Origin: Arbacia lixula
Lineage: Eukaryota > Echinodermata > Echinoidea > Arbacioida > Arbaciidae
Length of the DNA stretch: 64,000 nt
Direction of reading: 5' to 3'
NCBI GenBank assembly: GCA_963669155.1
Contig: OZ022581.1
Location: 19,109,095-19,173,094 of the forward strand
This document shows positions 12,412 to 24,669 of this stretch, in pieces. How positions within the stretch are numbered: position 1 is the first letter of the stretch; each line of letters starts with the position of its first letter. A model generated the notes under the pieces. The model searched no databases. It was given only the letters and a program-made list of their open reading frames with translations, and was not told the DNA's origin. The position numbers and the translations under genes were made by a program.

Positions 12412-12780
12412 ACACACACATACATACAAACACCATCACACAAATACATACATTATATTTAAATATATAATATGTACACACATAAATACATACACCTAAA
12501 CAGATACATATTACTACAACACACACGCTATGCACATTTATTATGTGTGTGTGCGCGGGTGTGTGTGCGTGTGGTTGTGTGTATGTGTGTATTTATGGGA
12601 ATATGCGTTTACGTATGTGAATCTATGAGCCTCCTCTTCAATGACACTAACAGCCAATCATGCAATGCGGTCATATAATTTAGAATAAGATAATGGTTAT
12701 GGATTTTCCACCGAGGTATAGCCCCCCCCCCCTCTCTCTCTCTCTCTCTTTCTTTCTCTTTCCCCCTTCCCCTCTCCCCC
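12412..12780. repeat. CA-rich, TG-rich and C/CT-rich simple repeats
   Basis: CA-rich sequence (12412-12535) is followed by TG-rich sequence (12545-12612), so the strand of the dinucleotide switches. A C run and a (CT)n tract follow at 12721-12780. Confidence 0.88.
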
Positions 12781-14835
12781 GACCTACTTTCTAGATTTAG
12801 CCAATCCGGTTGAGTCACAGGCTCACCGATACAAGACAATGTTCAATTGCTTTCGATTGTCACATTCTTGTAACATGAGAACTACGGCTGAGACTCTCAA
12901 TTTCGCACCGTAATGAAATATTGACACCAAATATCATTCTATTTAGGGAAGGCGGTTCGACCGACTGCACGTGTCTCTATTCTGCATGCCTCGTTTCAGT
13001 TTTGTCGTCGTTTGCACAAAGCTTGTCAAACGAAACATGCCCCTTTTTAACTCCATCTGTACCAGAAAAACAATCTAATGTGAAATCTCGGTGTGTTATA
13101 ATGGCACTAAAATTTGTATCCGGTACACATAGCATTAAAGATTACACAGTAGTATTACTCTAAGTGTATGTTTTAAAGCTACGATTAAAAGCTCTAAGAC
13201 CTTAGTACTGGAACGCTAAGTGTTGAAATGTAAGATTGATTCTACAAGTTTAATCACGTCGTCAAAATGTTATTAGGGAGTTTTACCTGTTTACGACACG
13301 GGCGTGTTCTTTTTAAGCTCGAAATGAACACGCCCACCGTCATGACCGTTATCCAATCAAAATGTAACACTTTGTGATGACTGAGCCACCAGAGGGCGTG
13401 AGAGGGGGAGTGGACAAGGGTGAGGTATTCTGCCCTACTCTGACAAAAGGAAGCAACTAACAAAATAGACTTTTCTTGTAAATGAGCAAAATGTGTCTGT
13501 CACTTGCACTGGCATCAGTGCAATACCACATCATCATGATCATGTTAGATTGAATATCTTGCAGCAAGATGAATATTTCTTGTCCAGATTTTGGCCGTAA
13601 GCAGGGAATGCTAGGTACAATCTAAAAATAGTAATAACCCAGATTTGAGTGATTTGTCACTTTCTTCCTTTTATCATAGTAGGGCAGTATTCCTCTCTAT
13701 TATTAACTGAAACACTACATATCTCTGTATCACCATTTAGAAATCAATCTTATCATGAGTAATATCATCAACGCCAACAAAACAATATAGTCAAAATATT
13801 AAAGCCGAAAAATATTGATGTCAGTGCTAACATGCTCTTAACTTGGTTTCGATTATGGAATTCAGTGTCATTCGTGGGAATTCTGAAGGAACGCAATGAG
13901 CCCTTTAAGAGCAAGACTATTGCAAGTGCTGAGGGAGTCGAGTTACTCTTAATAGATCTTGACCGATAGCCTGTAGACATATTTTCATTTTAGCCATCTC
14001 TCGGCTGCTCTTTACCGTGGTCAAGTCTATGACACGGCGGCCTTCTAGCGGAATAACATTTCAAGGGAAGTGCTGGATTAGAAATGGTTGTCGGAGAAGG
14101 CTGAGTTTGCATGGTGCTTATTGACACCTGATCACTCGGAAGGAAAATGCTTGCATGTTGAAAATAAACATGCATAGGATCCCGAATTGCGTTAATGGCG
14201 TGTGAAATCGCTGAGTACTATTACGACAATTTTGGCAGTGCTTAACGTGGCAGAGAAGTGCATAAAACTAACTCTGTGATGAAATAAAATGTACTCCATA
14301 AACAAACAAAAAAGGATGATAAAATCTAAAAAAAAGATTGGGCGACGTTGTTAGGCAGGAAATACCCATGAAAAGCTTTCCAAAGCGTTTGCCCAACCTA
14401 GCAACAAATAAAATGTGCGAGATTGAAATCAATACACAAACAAACACGTCTACAGAGACCACTTGGAGGAAGACATGCAACAAACCTTTTTTTTTCATGA
14501 AAAGGTGGTCTTTATACAAAAATAACAATTACATGCAAACTACACTTAGATGGTTTAAGTTGTGTGTTTTTATGGTCTTTGTAAAGAGGTTGGCTGTACG
14601 ATATTAAAAGGTGAAGAGAGATTTGAATAGATTGTCGTTGACATTGCACGTCTCTCAGATCAAGGACAAATACGCACATGAGAAGTAACCACGTAATAAA
14701 AGAGGTGGAGGTATTCCACCGTACTAAAACCACACAGATAATTCCACGTGTATTAACAATTTATCATGGAAATCGACTCCATTCATGTTGTATGTATGTT
14801 ATGATTGCGAAATACGTATGGAAAATGTGTCAAAA
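12781..14835. other. Non-coding sequence with one CTCF-like site
   Basis: No supported gene. At 13386-13398 the plus strand reads CCACCAGAGGGCG, a good match to the conserved CTCF core. The remainder is ordinary AT-rich sequence with small incidental frames. Confidence 0.4.
13386..13398 (+). promoter_or_regulatory. CTCF-core-like motif
   Basis: CCACCAGAGGGCG matches the CTCF core consensus CCASYAGRKGGCR at all 13 positions. CTCF is known from bilaterians, but binding here is only inferred. One chance match in 64 kb is possible. Confidence 0.35.
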
Positions 14836-14992
14836 CGCCATTTATACTGTCCAGCAAAAAACACAATTTTTCTAAGATCACGATCTTTGGGTGTAAGTTG
14901 CTTGGCAACTTTCACCCTTGCCTAGCAACTTATACCCAAAGATCGAGATCTTAGAAAAATCGCGGTTTTTGCTGGATAGTGTAAAAATGGCG
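14836..14992. mobile_element. Fold-back (full-length palindromic) MITE, ~157 bp
   Basis: The left arm starts CGCCATTTATACTGTCCAGC and continues through TTTTTCTAAGATCACGATC and TTTGGGTGTAAGTTGCTTGG. The right arm mirrors it with CCTAGCAACTTATACCCAAAG, GATCGAGATCTTAGAAAAA and GCTGGATAGTGTAAAAATGGCG. The axis lies near 14913, with only a few unpaired bases. No coding capacity. Confidence 0.9.
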
Positions 14993-15105
14993 CAAAATGG
15001 CATGCAAAGTGTTAATGAGTCATAGATAATATTATTCAGATTATGTATGACACTCCCTGGTATAACTATGTACAATGTAAAGGAACTTATTTTGGTTCGT
15101 TTGCT

Positions 15106-15181
15106 TGTTTGTTTGGTTGTTGTTGTTGTTGTTGTTGCTGCTGTTTTTTTTTTTTTGGGGGGGGGGGGGGTGGGGGGAGGG
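15106..15181. repeat. (TTG)n, poly-T and poly-G run
   Basis: TTG/GTT triplets lead into about 13 T and then about 14 G residues, with further G-rich sequence to 15181. Confidence 0.93.
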
Positions 15182-15347
15182 CGGTAGGACATAACACGCG
15201 CGTGTTTTAGACTGGGATAAGTTGATATATTTGAGTCCGACACTGCAAAGTATAGTGTGCACTAAGGTATTTAACATTCTTATCATGGGTGTAGATATGA
15301 CATATGTCTTGAGGGATCGGGGTGATGCGAAGCAGCAGAAGACGGCG

Positions 15348-15540
15348 GTAGAAAGGGAGAGACAGAGAGAGGCAGAGAGAAATGAAGATGGAGATAAAGA
15401 GAAAGAGACACAGCGAAAGAGAGAGAAAAAAAAAGAAAGAGAGAGAGAGAGGAAAAGGGAGAAAGGGATAGGAAGAGAAGAGAACAGAAGAGAAGAGAAG
15501 AGAAGAGAGAATGAGAGAGAGATAGAGAGAAGGGAGTACC
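15348..15540. repeat. Purine-rich (GA)n tract
   Basis: Imperfect GA dinucleotides with AGAAGAG pentamers near 15476-15510. The Arg/Glu plus-strand frames and Ser/Leu minus-strand frames across it are artefacts. Confidence 0.93.
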
Positions 15541-15599
15541 CGGAAGAAAGTGGTCAAATGGCCTTGCAGAGGACCAAACACAGGAGAAGAGACTGAAAG

Positions 15600-17332
15600 A
15601 AGCTGTATACAGAAATTGAAGCCAACATGAGAAAAAATGAGCAGGCATGAAAAGGAATACAATAGATGACAATATTGTCCTATGGAAATAGATCCCTATT
15701 CACTAGCAAACATCCGCTCAAGAAGAATCTCTTTCTGCGGGGTCTAATCATTATGATTCTGTACTTTAATACATTGTCTAATTCATAGCATGCAGCGTAT
15801 ATACATCACCTTGGTGTATTTTCCAAAGGACACAGATGACGTCACTGAACCAAGAGAGATATAGATACGCCGGACACCGAAAGAGCGAAAGATAACAAAA
15901 TATGGTTTATCATTCATCTATATCGTAGAATGATGGAAAGGAACATGATACCTTTTGAAATATTCTTTACTACATTGCAATGATGACACTAATTGAATTG
16001 AATTTTATTATTTCTCACAAAAAATAAACATAAATATACATAAACATAAAAATAAAACAAGATAAATAGAATGCATATAGAAAAACAAAATTGAAAGACT
16101 GCTGGTAAACTTGAATAACAGAGAATTGATATAGATAAGATATTAGAATGCGTGTGTGTGGGGGGGGGGGAGAACCTATAAAAAAAGCGGATCTTGTACA
16201 GTTATAGGCTCCCCGTTACAATACATGAAATTTCATAAAGATTCAAGCATTTGTTAGATTTAAAAGTGCTGTGAATGTGGGGGGGGGGGGGGGATACAAA
16301 AGAAGAAGAAAATATAATAATAATAACAAAAAACAAAACAAAAAAATTAAGGAAATAATGTGATTGAGTTGTGGGAGTTAAGGTGAAGGGCACATGTATT
16401 GATTAGGCTGCGCTTTAATTAAACTGATGACGCGGTATGGAAAATGTTGTTCCTCAAAGACAGCTGACGCTCAATAACACAGTCCCATGAAATGTCTACA
16501 TTAAATGGGAAATTTGTTATCAGGGCAAGACTCATATCTTTCAACATATCTGAACGGCTCCATATTTGTATAATACCCTTAAAATCCAGATTACATATCA
16601 TTACACATACTCTATAGTTATTGGACTGTGATTGAACTCAGCGCCAATCTTTGAGCAGGATGAATCGTCATGAAAGGTCTTTCAGTGGCCATGTATATTA
16701 TGAACGAACGTTTGCATTCCCGATGATATTGGACTAATGAGATATGCTCATACGTGCCACTATTTCTCTTAAGTACATAATTGGCCCCAATTATTCTTGT
16801 ACATATTTAAATTGGAATATAATGAATGTTGGCATATTTGAAATCGTTCATTGAGTTTGAAATGATTGAAAAGTCTGTACTGTTGTGTGATGTTTATGTT
16901 TGTTGTAGCTTATAGAGATTTTAACCAATTCTGCATCATGGTGCTTAATGTAAATGATTCCATAGCCGTTTTGTCAACAATGCCGGGAATGAAAGCGATT
17001 AAAACAGTCCTAGCCTGTACAGATATAACTGTTAATATTACGATTTGAATGGATTTATCTTTCTGCTTGATTTCTGAAATAGAAAATGAGAATCCATTAG
17101 CAAATACACGTGTCAATCATTACAAAGTGCTGATATTCAAGTATTTTAACGGAAATGAAATAAATGAAATGTATAACAATGCAGCTTATGCATGATAAGC
17201 CGATGCTTGATGGAATGAAAACACTATATGTTAAGTTCATTAAGTTAAGTTCATTAAAGCGTATTCATTAAAAAGTGAATAAGTCAAAGCTTAATGGTAT
17301 ACAAATTGCAATATACAACTATATCATAGAGG
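15600..17332. other. Non-coding, AT-rich
   Basis: Contains GAATTGAATTTTATTATTTC and an A-rich tail near 15993-16065, which could be the 3' end of an old retroelement. Two G runs lie at about 16158 and 16278. No supported gene. Confidence 0.4.
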
Positions 17333-17349
17333 ATAGGGAGATAGAGAGA

Positions 17350-17390
<41 letters not shown>

Positions 17391-17428
17391 CGAAAAGAAA
17401 TGATGTAGAGAGAAAGAGAGGGAGACAA
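17333..17428. repeat. (GA)n microsatellite
   Basis: GA-rich tract, with perfect GA runs over roughly 17358-17382. Confidence 0.9.
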
Positions 17429-17719
17429 GGATAGAAAATTATACTGAAAAGCATTTGTACCACTCCAACTGATTTTGATTATTATAAATATATGAATATG
17501 AACTCAACTTTGCAGGCAATAATTTAGAATGTGAGCTTAAGCGTATAGTAGCGCGTGATATCAAATATAGGTAATATGTCATTCTCTTTGGTCGAATTCC
17601 CAGGTCAACTAATACTCATATCACAACATATAGGATTTCCGCTTTAAGTTCTGGTTTAGGGTTAGGATGCGTGTTAGGTCTTAGGTTAAGCCTCTTCCGT
17701 GCATGATTGACGGAGATAA

Positions 17720-17724
17720 GGAAG

Positions 17725-17758
<34 letters not shown>

Positions 17759-17877
17759 TGGGGAGAGAGAGAGAGAGTGAGAGGGAATGAGAGAGAGAGC
17801 GAGAGAGAGAGAAGGAGAGAGAGAGAAGGAGAGAGAAGGAGAGATAGAGAGAAGGAGAGAGAAGGAGAGAGAGAAAG

Positions 17878-17937
<60 letters not shown>

Positions 17938-17952
17938 AAAGAGAAAGAGACA
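17720..17952. repeat. Long (GA)n tract with GAGAAG sub-repeats
   Basis: About 230 bp of purines. GGAGAGAGA units recur in the middle, and a perfect GA run lies at about 17896-17935. The flanking frames on both strands are simple-sequence artefacts. Confidence 0.94.
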
Positions 17953-18626
17953 GGTGGAGATAAATGTTAATGTAGCAGAACCCTTTGAATGTGTCATCAG
18001 AGCTTGCCTTAAAAACAGCCTTGTCAAACATGTCAAATGCACATTTGCGCAGGTGTTTGGCCATGATTGTTAAAATCCATTGTTTGCTCATTTAAATGAT
18101 CCATGTTTTATGACGTAAATCATTATCGCACCATAACGTGACAGATGCAACACATAATACAGTACTGTTAATGAAATAATGGCCTCTCGGAAATGTGATA
18201 ATGACAACTCCAAACGTTACGCAAAGTTTGTCAGACATAGCAACAATTAAAGGCGTATGTGCTTGGACAGAAGAACTAGACTATATTTCCTCGAATGAGT
18301 ACAAATGTTGTTTAATAGCCAAGGACGAGACACATGCGCAAACTATTTGAAAGATGTCACTAAACTCTATTCGTTTGACTGTGATCTGCGTTAAATCTGT
18401 GTGAGAAAACACGTTTCTGGAGAAGAAAAGATGAAGCTGAGCTCTTCGACATCCCGTCGGCTTGCTGTCACGTCGTAGACATACAATCAATAACCCGGAG
18501 AATCGGATGAAAAGTCATCACGGATTCCACACATACCAATCACTCCCTCTGGGCTGGTCGCCATGTCCTGCATCATGGAGTACGTGTTGCCGTGGTTACC
18601 CAACCTACGAACACGCCAAGTTTTAA

Positions 18627-18783
18627 GGCCACCGCAGACCACACGATCCGATCAGTCGTGCGACTCTGCGACTGGCTGAATCACAGGACCCGGGTCATTG
18701 CATTTGTGCAAAAAGTTGACGTCACAATTTCAGTCGTATTCCATAACGAATGCAGAATCGTGGCGAAATCGTCTGCGGTGACC
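18627..18783. mobile_element. CRE-bearing MITE family, copy C (intact ends)
   Basis: About 157 bp. The left end is GGCCACCGCAGACCACACGAT and the right end is AAATCGTCTGCGGTGACC, its inverted counterpart. The interior carries CCGATCAGTCGTGCGACTC, GCGACTGGCTGAATCACAGG and GTTGACGTCACAATTTCAG. It lies in the opposite orientation to copies A and B and is the clearest copy for defining the boundaries. Confidence 0.9.
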
Positions 18784-18914
18784 TTCATGAATCTCGCGGC
18801 AGGTTTGATATATAGGGGATATTCTATCAGACGACAACCATGCAGACAATCATGAGAACTTGGGATTTCCAGCAAAGCATTCTTAAAGGCCATCGTACAC
18901 GACACACTTTTGTC

Positions 18915-18993
18915 CCGATTTTGCAGTCGTACGGGTCTACGACTTAAAATCTAAAGTCATCCGACTGATCGGATCGTTTTGTCTGCGGTGGAT
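18915..18993. mobile_element. CRE-bearing MITE family, copy D (internally deleted)
   Basis: A short copy with GATTTTGCAGTCGTACGGGT on one side and CGACTGATCGGATCGTTTTG followed by TCTGCGGTGG on the other. About half the interior, including the CRE core, is missing. It lies only about 130 bp from copy C. Confidence 0.75.
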
Positions 18994-18999
18994 TTTACA

Positions 19000-20250
19000 C
19001 GTTCTGAATTAGGAATGAATTACCCGTGGATGCGTTTCTTTCCGTGTGTAGGTTTCATTGTCTTTTGACCTACAAACACTAAAACAATGTTTTGATAAGA
19101 GTTTAATCAGATTTAGAGGGAAGGATTGTAGCTAGAGTCATAAACGGCCTTTACTTTACCGTACAGGGACGATATGAGAACTTTACGAAATGGAAGTAGT
19201 CCAGCTGATTATGCTTGGTGAAAGTATGCGATGTGTCATATCGAGTTACGCACTATTCCAGTTTGCCAACAAATTAAATATGCCCTTAATAAACGAAAGG
19301 TACATTCAGAGCCTTGTCAGATTTAGTAACAATAATGTGAAGGAATGTCTACTCAGTAAGGTGGTAAAATGAAGGTCATGAAGGTGTACAAAATGTCCAC
19401 ATTCGACTTTTAGGATAAGTTTCCATGGTGACATGGTATTTGACAAGTAGTGATATTATCGGTAGTACATATGTCATGGGGGTATTATTGCGAATTCATT
19501 GACCCACTCGTGGCGTGAAAGAGGAAGAAGGGAAATAACAAAATGGATGAAGATGAGAATTTATATTTTATTGAGGCTAACACAAAAATGATTTCATTAT
19601 GTTTTCCTGGTATTCATACTAAAACAAATGAGGTGGAATCTTGATAGAATGAGAATAGGGGTGATGAAAAAGTTGCGAGCGAATTGCATGATAAATGTAC
19701 AATCAGCAAAGAGAAGTTCGTTGAGAAAAGTATGTTTAACATAAAAATATCGATTTCTTTAAACATATGGAATATGTTTATTATTGCATAATGACATAGA
19801 CTGTTGGATAGTGTTCATGGGAATACCAAACCGCGTGTAATATAATTACGAAATACACTATATATGCTATAACGAGAAACCCATCATGATCACATTAAGA
19901 CCTCGTATGACCATGATTTCAGCTGCACAAATGTACCAGCTATCTACTTAAAATTGCAATTATTGTTGTGCTTAAATCAAATCAAACACTTTCCACTCGA
20001 TAAAGTGGGGGTCATATTTTGGGGCTCGCGCTGCTTTTTGTTTCGACCCGTGCTGACGGACGTCATGGATTCCTCCATCCATTTTTCTCGTTAACCTTTC
20101 CTCCATTCGATAATGGCGGTCTTTAGCGGGGACGCCGCTCATTAAGGCCCTGGTCCCATTTCCCGGCTTCGATCGTCACCCCAAATCTTATCACAATGAT
20201 GACACAACGTTTTGCCGGCTTTTGAGTCGGCCAGTGCGGGGGAGAGTGGT
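19000..20250. other. Non-coding sequence, no recognised feature
   Basis: AT-rich sequence with no supported gene. A slightly GC-richer segment at 20000-20190 has no open frame or inverted repeat that I can support. Confidence 0.4.
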
Positions 20251-20251
20251 G

Positions 20252-20260
20252 ATGAGAGAG

Positions 20261-20296
<36 letters not shown>

Positions 20297-20402
20297 GAGG
20301 ATGGATGGGCGTGGGTAAAATGAAAAGAAATGGAATGGGAGAACTTAAGGAAAAGAAAGATTGAGAGAATAAGATAACTAAAGAGAAAAGAGAAAGATAG
20401 AT

Positions 20403-20462
<60 letters not shown>

Positions 20463-20530
20463 AGGGGAGGGGGTATACAGCCAGACATGGAGATGAATAG
20501 AGGGAGAGACAGACAGACAGACAGGCAGAA
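20252..20530. repeat. (GA)n and purine-rich tract
   Basis: GA runs at 20266-20292 and 20404-20460, joined by imperfect purine sequence and ending in CAGACAGACAGACAGG. The Ser/Leu minus-strand frame is an artefact. Confidence 0.93.
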
Positions 20531-21009
20531 ACAGAGAAAAATGACGAAGTGTTGATTAAGATATCATTTGGCATATCAAAAGTTTATCCAGATTTTAAAA
20601 AACTCACATTCTTTTTTTCAAATACCCGATAGCTAGGAAGATGTAATTGTATGGTGGGATGTTGAGTGTGTGAATACATTTTTGTTTGGATTTGTGTGTG
20701 TCTTCGTGCGCGTGTGGTATGTGCATTACTCGTTGCGTAACCACCGATGTGAATAGCACTGTCACATATAGCACAACAACCGTCATCTGGTCTTAACTCT
20801 TTTTGTATATCATATTTTATTAGCAAATATATACTAAACACGAATCTCATGAGCCAGGGATTTACTTGGCACAGATAGGTTTGATATACGAATAACGTGT
20901 GGAGAGAGCTCATATCAGCGTTAGATAAGACCACAGCTGAATATATGCACATATGTTCAAGTACAGAACATACAGTCAACTCTTTATACCGCAAATTGTG
21001 AACAATTAT

Positions 21010-21155
21010 CCCATAATGCAAAGCGCAGCGTCATCCCCATTTTGGTTTGCGGTCATGGCCGCTTCCGGCCTCATTAACTACTAGGCCTAAACTACATTGG
21101 GAGCGGACATGACTGCAAAATAGAATCAGAATGTGGCTGCGCTGTGCATCATGAG
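21010..21155. mobile_element. Small inverted-repeat element, GCGCAGCG family, copy 1
   Basis: The ends are CCCATAATGCAAAGCGCAGC on the left and GGCTGCGCTGTGCATCATG on the right, as an inverted pair. A second pair inside reads GGTCATGGCCGCTTCCGG and GGAGCGGACATGACTGC. A related element lies at 25605-25744. Confidence 0.75.
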
Positions 21156-21263
21156 CTATACGCGGTATGGAGAATTCTAATTGCCATTGCCATGATTGCG
21201 GCAACTATAATGTTTAGAACTTGTTTGTTGTTTCCATGGTAGCTGATGTATGTTGTAAATTAA

Positions 21264-21648
21264 AGGGATTGTTCACCTTGAAATTAAGTTGGTTTCAATG
21301 AAAGCAGAATCACCAAAGAAACATATTTGCAAAATTTTGAAAATGTCAATTTTCTCTAAAGAATGTGCATAATTTTACTTGTGCATTTGATAAATCTTTA
21401 GAAACCCGTTTTCACACTCATACCTCTATGAAAAAATCCTTCATCAAACACAAAACAAGAGCAATTTAAGGAGTCATTCAGCAAACAACATAAGGGAGAT
21501 CACCTCACACGTGACGTCACAAAATTGAAATTTCAAAAGATCATAGTTGTCTTATCCCTTGACGGATTTCGTCAAATCTTCAATAATATGTTGATTTCAT
21601 ATTTCTGCTTTTATCAAAACCAACTTAATTTCATGGTGAACTATACCT
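21264..21648. mobile_element. Complete TTAA-flanked MITE (piggyBac-like organisation)
   Basis: The termini are AGGGATTGTTCACCTTGAAA on the left and, as its reverse complement, AGGTATAGTTCACCATGAAA at the right. Both continue with TTAAGTTGGTTT, giving about 32 bp of matched inverted repeat. TTAA lies directly outside each end (21260-21263 and 21649-21652), as expected for a TTAA target-site duplication. No transposase frame is inside. An internal ACGTGACGTCACAAAATTG block is shared with 2666-2826. The piggyBac link rests only on the TTAA target. Confidence 0.88.
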
Positions 21649-21933
21649 TTAATTAACAAGTATGACAGACAAATGCCGCTCTATGTGAGCTACTCACATT
21701 TACAATGATTGAAACATGCAAAATGATATCCCATGTCTTCTTCTCAGCATATTGTTAATGGTAGAGGTACAGCTCCATTTCTAAGCGCTACCCAGAATAC
21801 AGTTTTATTGAGTACAGTTCTCCTCTTTTTTCTCTCGCGCTGATTCAGGGTTATATTCAGGGAGATAATCGTTGGTGGACAGCTGAGCTCACTCGGCTCA
21901 AATATGTTGTTACGATATTGTATTGGTGTGTTC

Positions 21934-22098
21934 AGGCCAGTGCATACGACACGATCCCATCTGTCATACGACACTGCGACTGGCTAAATTGCAGGACCTG
22001 GGTATTGGAGTTGTGCTCGAATGTGGCGTCACATTTCCTTTTGCATACCCTGACGACTGCGGAATCGTGTTAAGATCGTGTCGATGTGCGATGGCCCT
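21934..22098. mobile_element. CRE-bearing MITE family, copy E
   Basis: Left end AGGCCAGTGCATACGACACG, then CGACACTGCGACTGGCTAAA, GTGGCGTCACATTTCC and GACGACTGCGGAATCGTG. The right end, GTGTCGATGTGCGATGGCCCT, is an inverted match to the left end. The CRE core is mutated at one position (GGCGTCAC). Confidence 0.82.
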
Positions 22099-22099
22099 A

Positions 22100-22432
22100 T
22101 GGAGTGAATGGGTGTGCGGGTGCATGATTGTGATGACATGCAGAGAGATTCTGGCAGGTGTTTGGAATTCCTTTCTTTACTCCAGATCCACTCTACTATA
22201 ACTACAAGGTATTAAGCAATCGCTCCGGTATTCAATCAAAGACGCATGTGGCTTTCTACCAATGAATGTAGGTTCGGTTCAGTCTTCTTTGATAAATCAT
22301 TCAAGTTTGAAGGAAGGCTGGGCCGCGGGTTACGCGCATGAAGAATCGGATAACCATGGGAATGAACATACATTATGTTTCAATATACCGTACCCAAATG
22401 ATGCACATGCATGCGAACACGTACATGTATAT

Positions 22433-22463
<31 letters not shown>

Positions 22464-24060
22464 GGCATACAATATTCTTAACAAGCGAAGTGCCACTAAC
22501 TGTATAATTGTTTCATGGAAGGTCATGTACAATTATTTACTTTATTGTTTAGGCGTATTCATCTGTTTTATGTCTCATCCTATATCAATATGCAGTAGAT
22601 TTTGTAGATTTTATTCAACTCTGTCGGCCCCCTCTCGGGGTATGAGAGTACATTGAAAAATAGTCAACAAAAATGCAAGTAAAAAAAACACATCATAATG
22701 AATATTAAACATAAAAACACGATATAAAACATTTTAACTGGCATCCGTGTCCAGTCTAACTATATAATATACACACATACAATAAGTGATATTCTAGGTA
22801 ATGCAAATAGAATATAAAAAAAGGATATATGCATTAATATTCCACATACTAAGAATGTTGCTATATGATTGGTCAAGAGTTGATCACGTGATAAAGCTTA
22901 GTTTTGCCCATCTGATCATCTGTGAAGAAAAGTACGTTACACTCTAGGTGATAGTACTTTTGGTTTCGCTGATCTCTTCACTCCTCACAGTCCTAACGCG
23001 TGATCAATATTTTGAGTACGCGCGAAATAAAAGTGCGTTACACTCGGACTATCAATTGACGACTAACGCGTCCTAATGCGCGTCCTGACGCGTGTTCCCC
23101 ACGGCAGCGGCTCGGGGTTATGTAGAAAAGTAAACATTACTGTTTTCCGTCAAATTGTCAATTTTGGTATAGATAGTTGGCTTCAGATGTGGAATATAAA
23201 GCAAATAATCAACTTTTGGTTTCAGGCAATGAGACAAACTATCACTGCCTCGGTGATCTGAATGTATACACTATCTTTCCTTAGCTGCACTTCGGAAAGA
23301 TAGCTGCATCCAGATCCCCTCGGAAGTGATCACCCTCACCAACGTTGATTATTTGCTTACTAACACTAAGGTGTAGTTACAAGTTCTAAGCCAAGCTTAA
23401 TAGGTTGCCTGATTGTTCTACCACTACGACTAGTATGGGTAACTAAACTTGTGTTTACATGCATGCAAATAATATCCACAATCTTTTCTTATTGGCGAAA
23501 TGCTTCATGATGATGTCAGCAAATTTGGCAAGTTTTTTTTTTAGCTGGCAATTATCTGCAGTGTGAAACAATTTTGACATATATCATACAATCAGGGGTG
23601 AATTTACTTACATGTAATATTGACGTCAAAAATTTTATGTGAAACATGCATAATGAGTGTTTTGTTACGTGCGAGATGAAAACAGATTGCTCGTCGGCAT
23701 GGTCGGTTTGGCTATCATAATGTATATGGAAAAATCCTTGTTAATTTTTAACGTTCTTTGTTCTTTTATCTCATATATCTTTCTAGTGCCCCCCCTTTCT
23801 CTCTCTATCTCTCTCATTCTCATGTTAGGTACAGGGCTGGTTAGTATAAAAGAAGGTTGTCGCATCGCTATTTGGTGTCCTGGGAATATGAAATTATCAT
23901 ATTGATGAGTTTTGGATGTGCAAATCTTCCAGTATATGTATGCTGATTATGCATTATTAACCCATTACATGTACATGTCGGTCAAGTGCCGGGCTCGTGA
24001 GCGGTAAATGATATCTGCTTGAAGCACATGAAGTACTATACGCATTGAAAATGTATGTAT
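22100..24060. other. Non-coding sequence
   Basis: Contains a short (CA)n at 22438-22465 and three ACGCGT hexamers within about 98 bp (22996-23093). Those hexamers lie in sequence showing a loose internal duplication of GCGTTACACTC-like and CCTAACGCG-like words. No supported gene. Confidence 0.45.
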
Positions 24061-24062
24061 GA

Positions 24063-24118
24063 GAGGGGAGGAGGGGTGATATAGAGGAGATGTATACAGA
24101 AGATGCAGAAGGGGAAGG

Positions 24119-24154
<36 letters not shown>

Positions 24155-24660
24155 GGTACATGAGGCAGGTTGCACATACATTAAGGCAAACGTACATAGA
24201 TGCAGAGATAAAGGGGAAGAGAGAGAAAAAGGGAGTGGGAGCAACGGTGAAAGAAGAGAGGAATGGACAGTCATTAAGAAACAGACAGATCGCCATTGGT
24301 GCAAAGAGAGGGGGATGTATAGAAAGAAATGGTAAGAAGGGGGATCAGAGAGGGGTGGACGGGAAGAGGTATATAGAGATAGGAAGAGATAGAGAGGGGG
24401 TAGAAGGGAATAAGAGAGGGGTGGGAAGAGAGAGACTAAACAAGCGAAGCTTGAGAGAAAAGGGAAGGGAGAGAGAGCGGGGGGAGGGGGGAGGGGGAGA
24501 GGGAGAGAGAGAGGGATATACAGAGAAAAAGGGTGAGGAAGAGAGGTTAAGAAAAAAATGGAGGGAGAGAGAGGGTAAGAGGAAAATGGAGGGATGGAGA
24601 ATGAAAGAGAGAGAGAGAGAGAGAGGGGGGGGGGGGGGGGTTGGGGGAGAGAGAAAAAAC
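24063..24660. repeat. ~600-bp purine-rich (GA)n / G-run tract
   Basis: Plus-strand purines with perfect GA runs (24118-24142, 24606-24626) and G runs of 11-14. Frames over 200 aa on both strands (24103-24732 plus, 24345-24971 minus) come from this composition and are not genes. Confidence 0.94.
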
Positions 24661-24669
24661 AAGAAAAAG

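Noticed and set aside
15993-16065. Possible LINE/SINE 3' end (GAATTTTATTATTTC plus A-rich tail)
   Set aside because: Only a short tail-like segment is visible. No reverse transcriptase frame or SINE promoter boxes could be found, so it is not listed as a mobile element.
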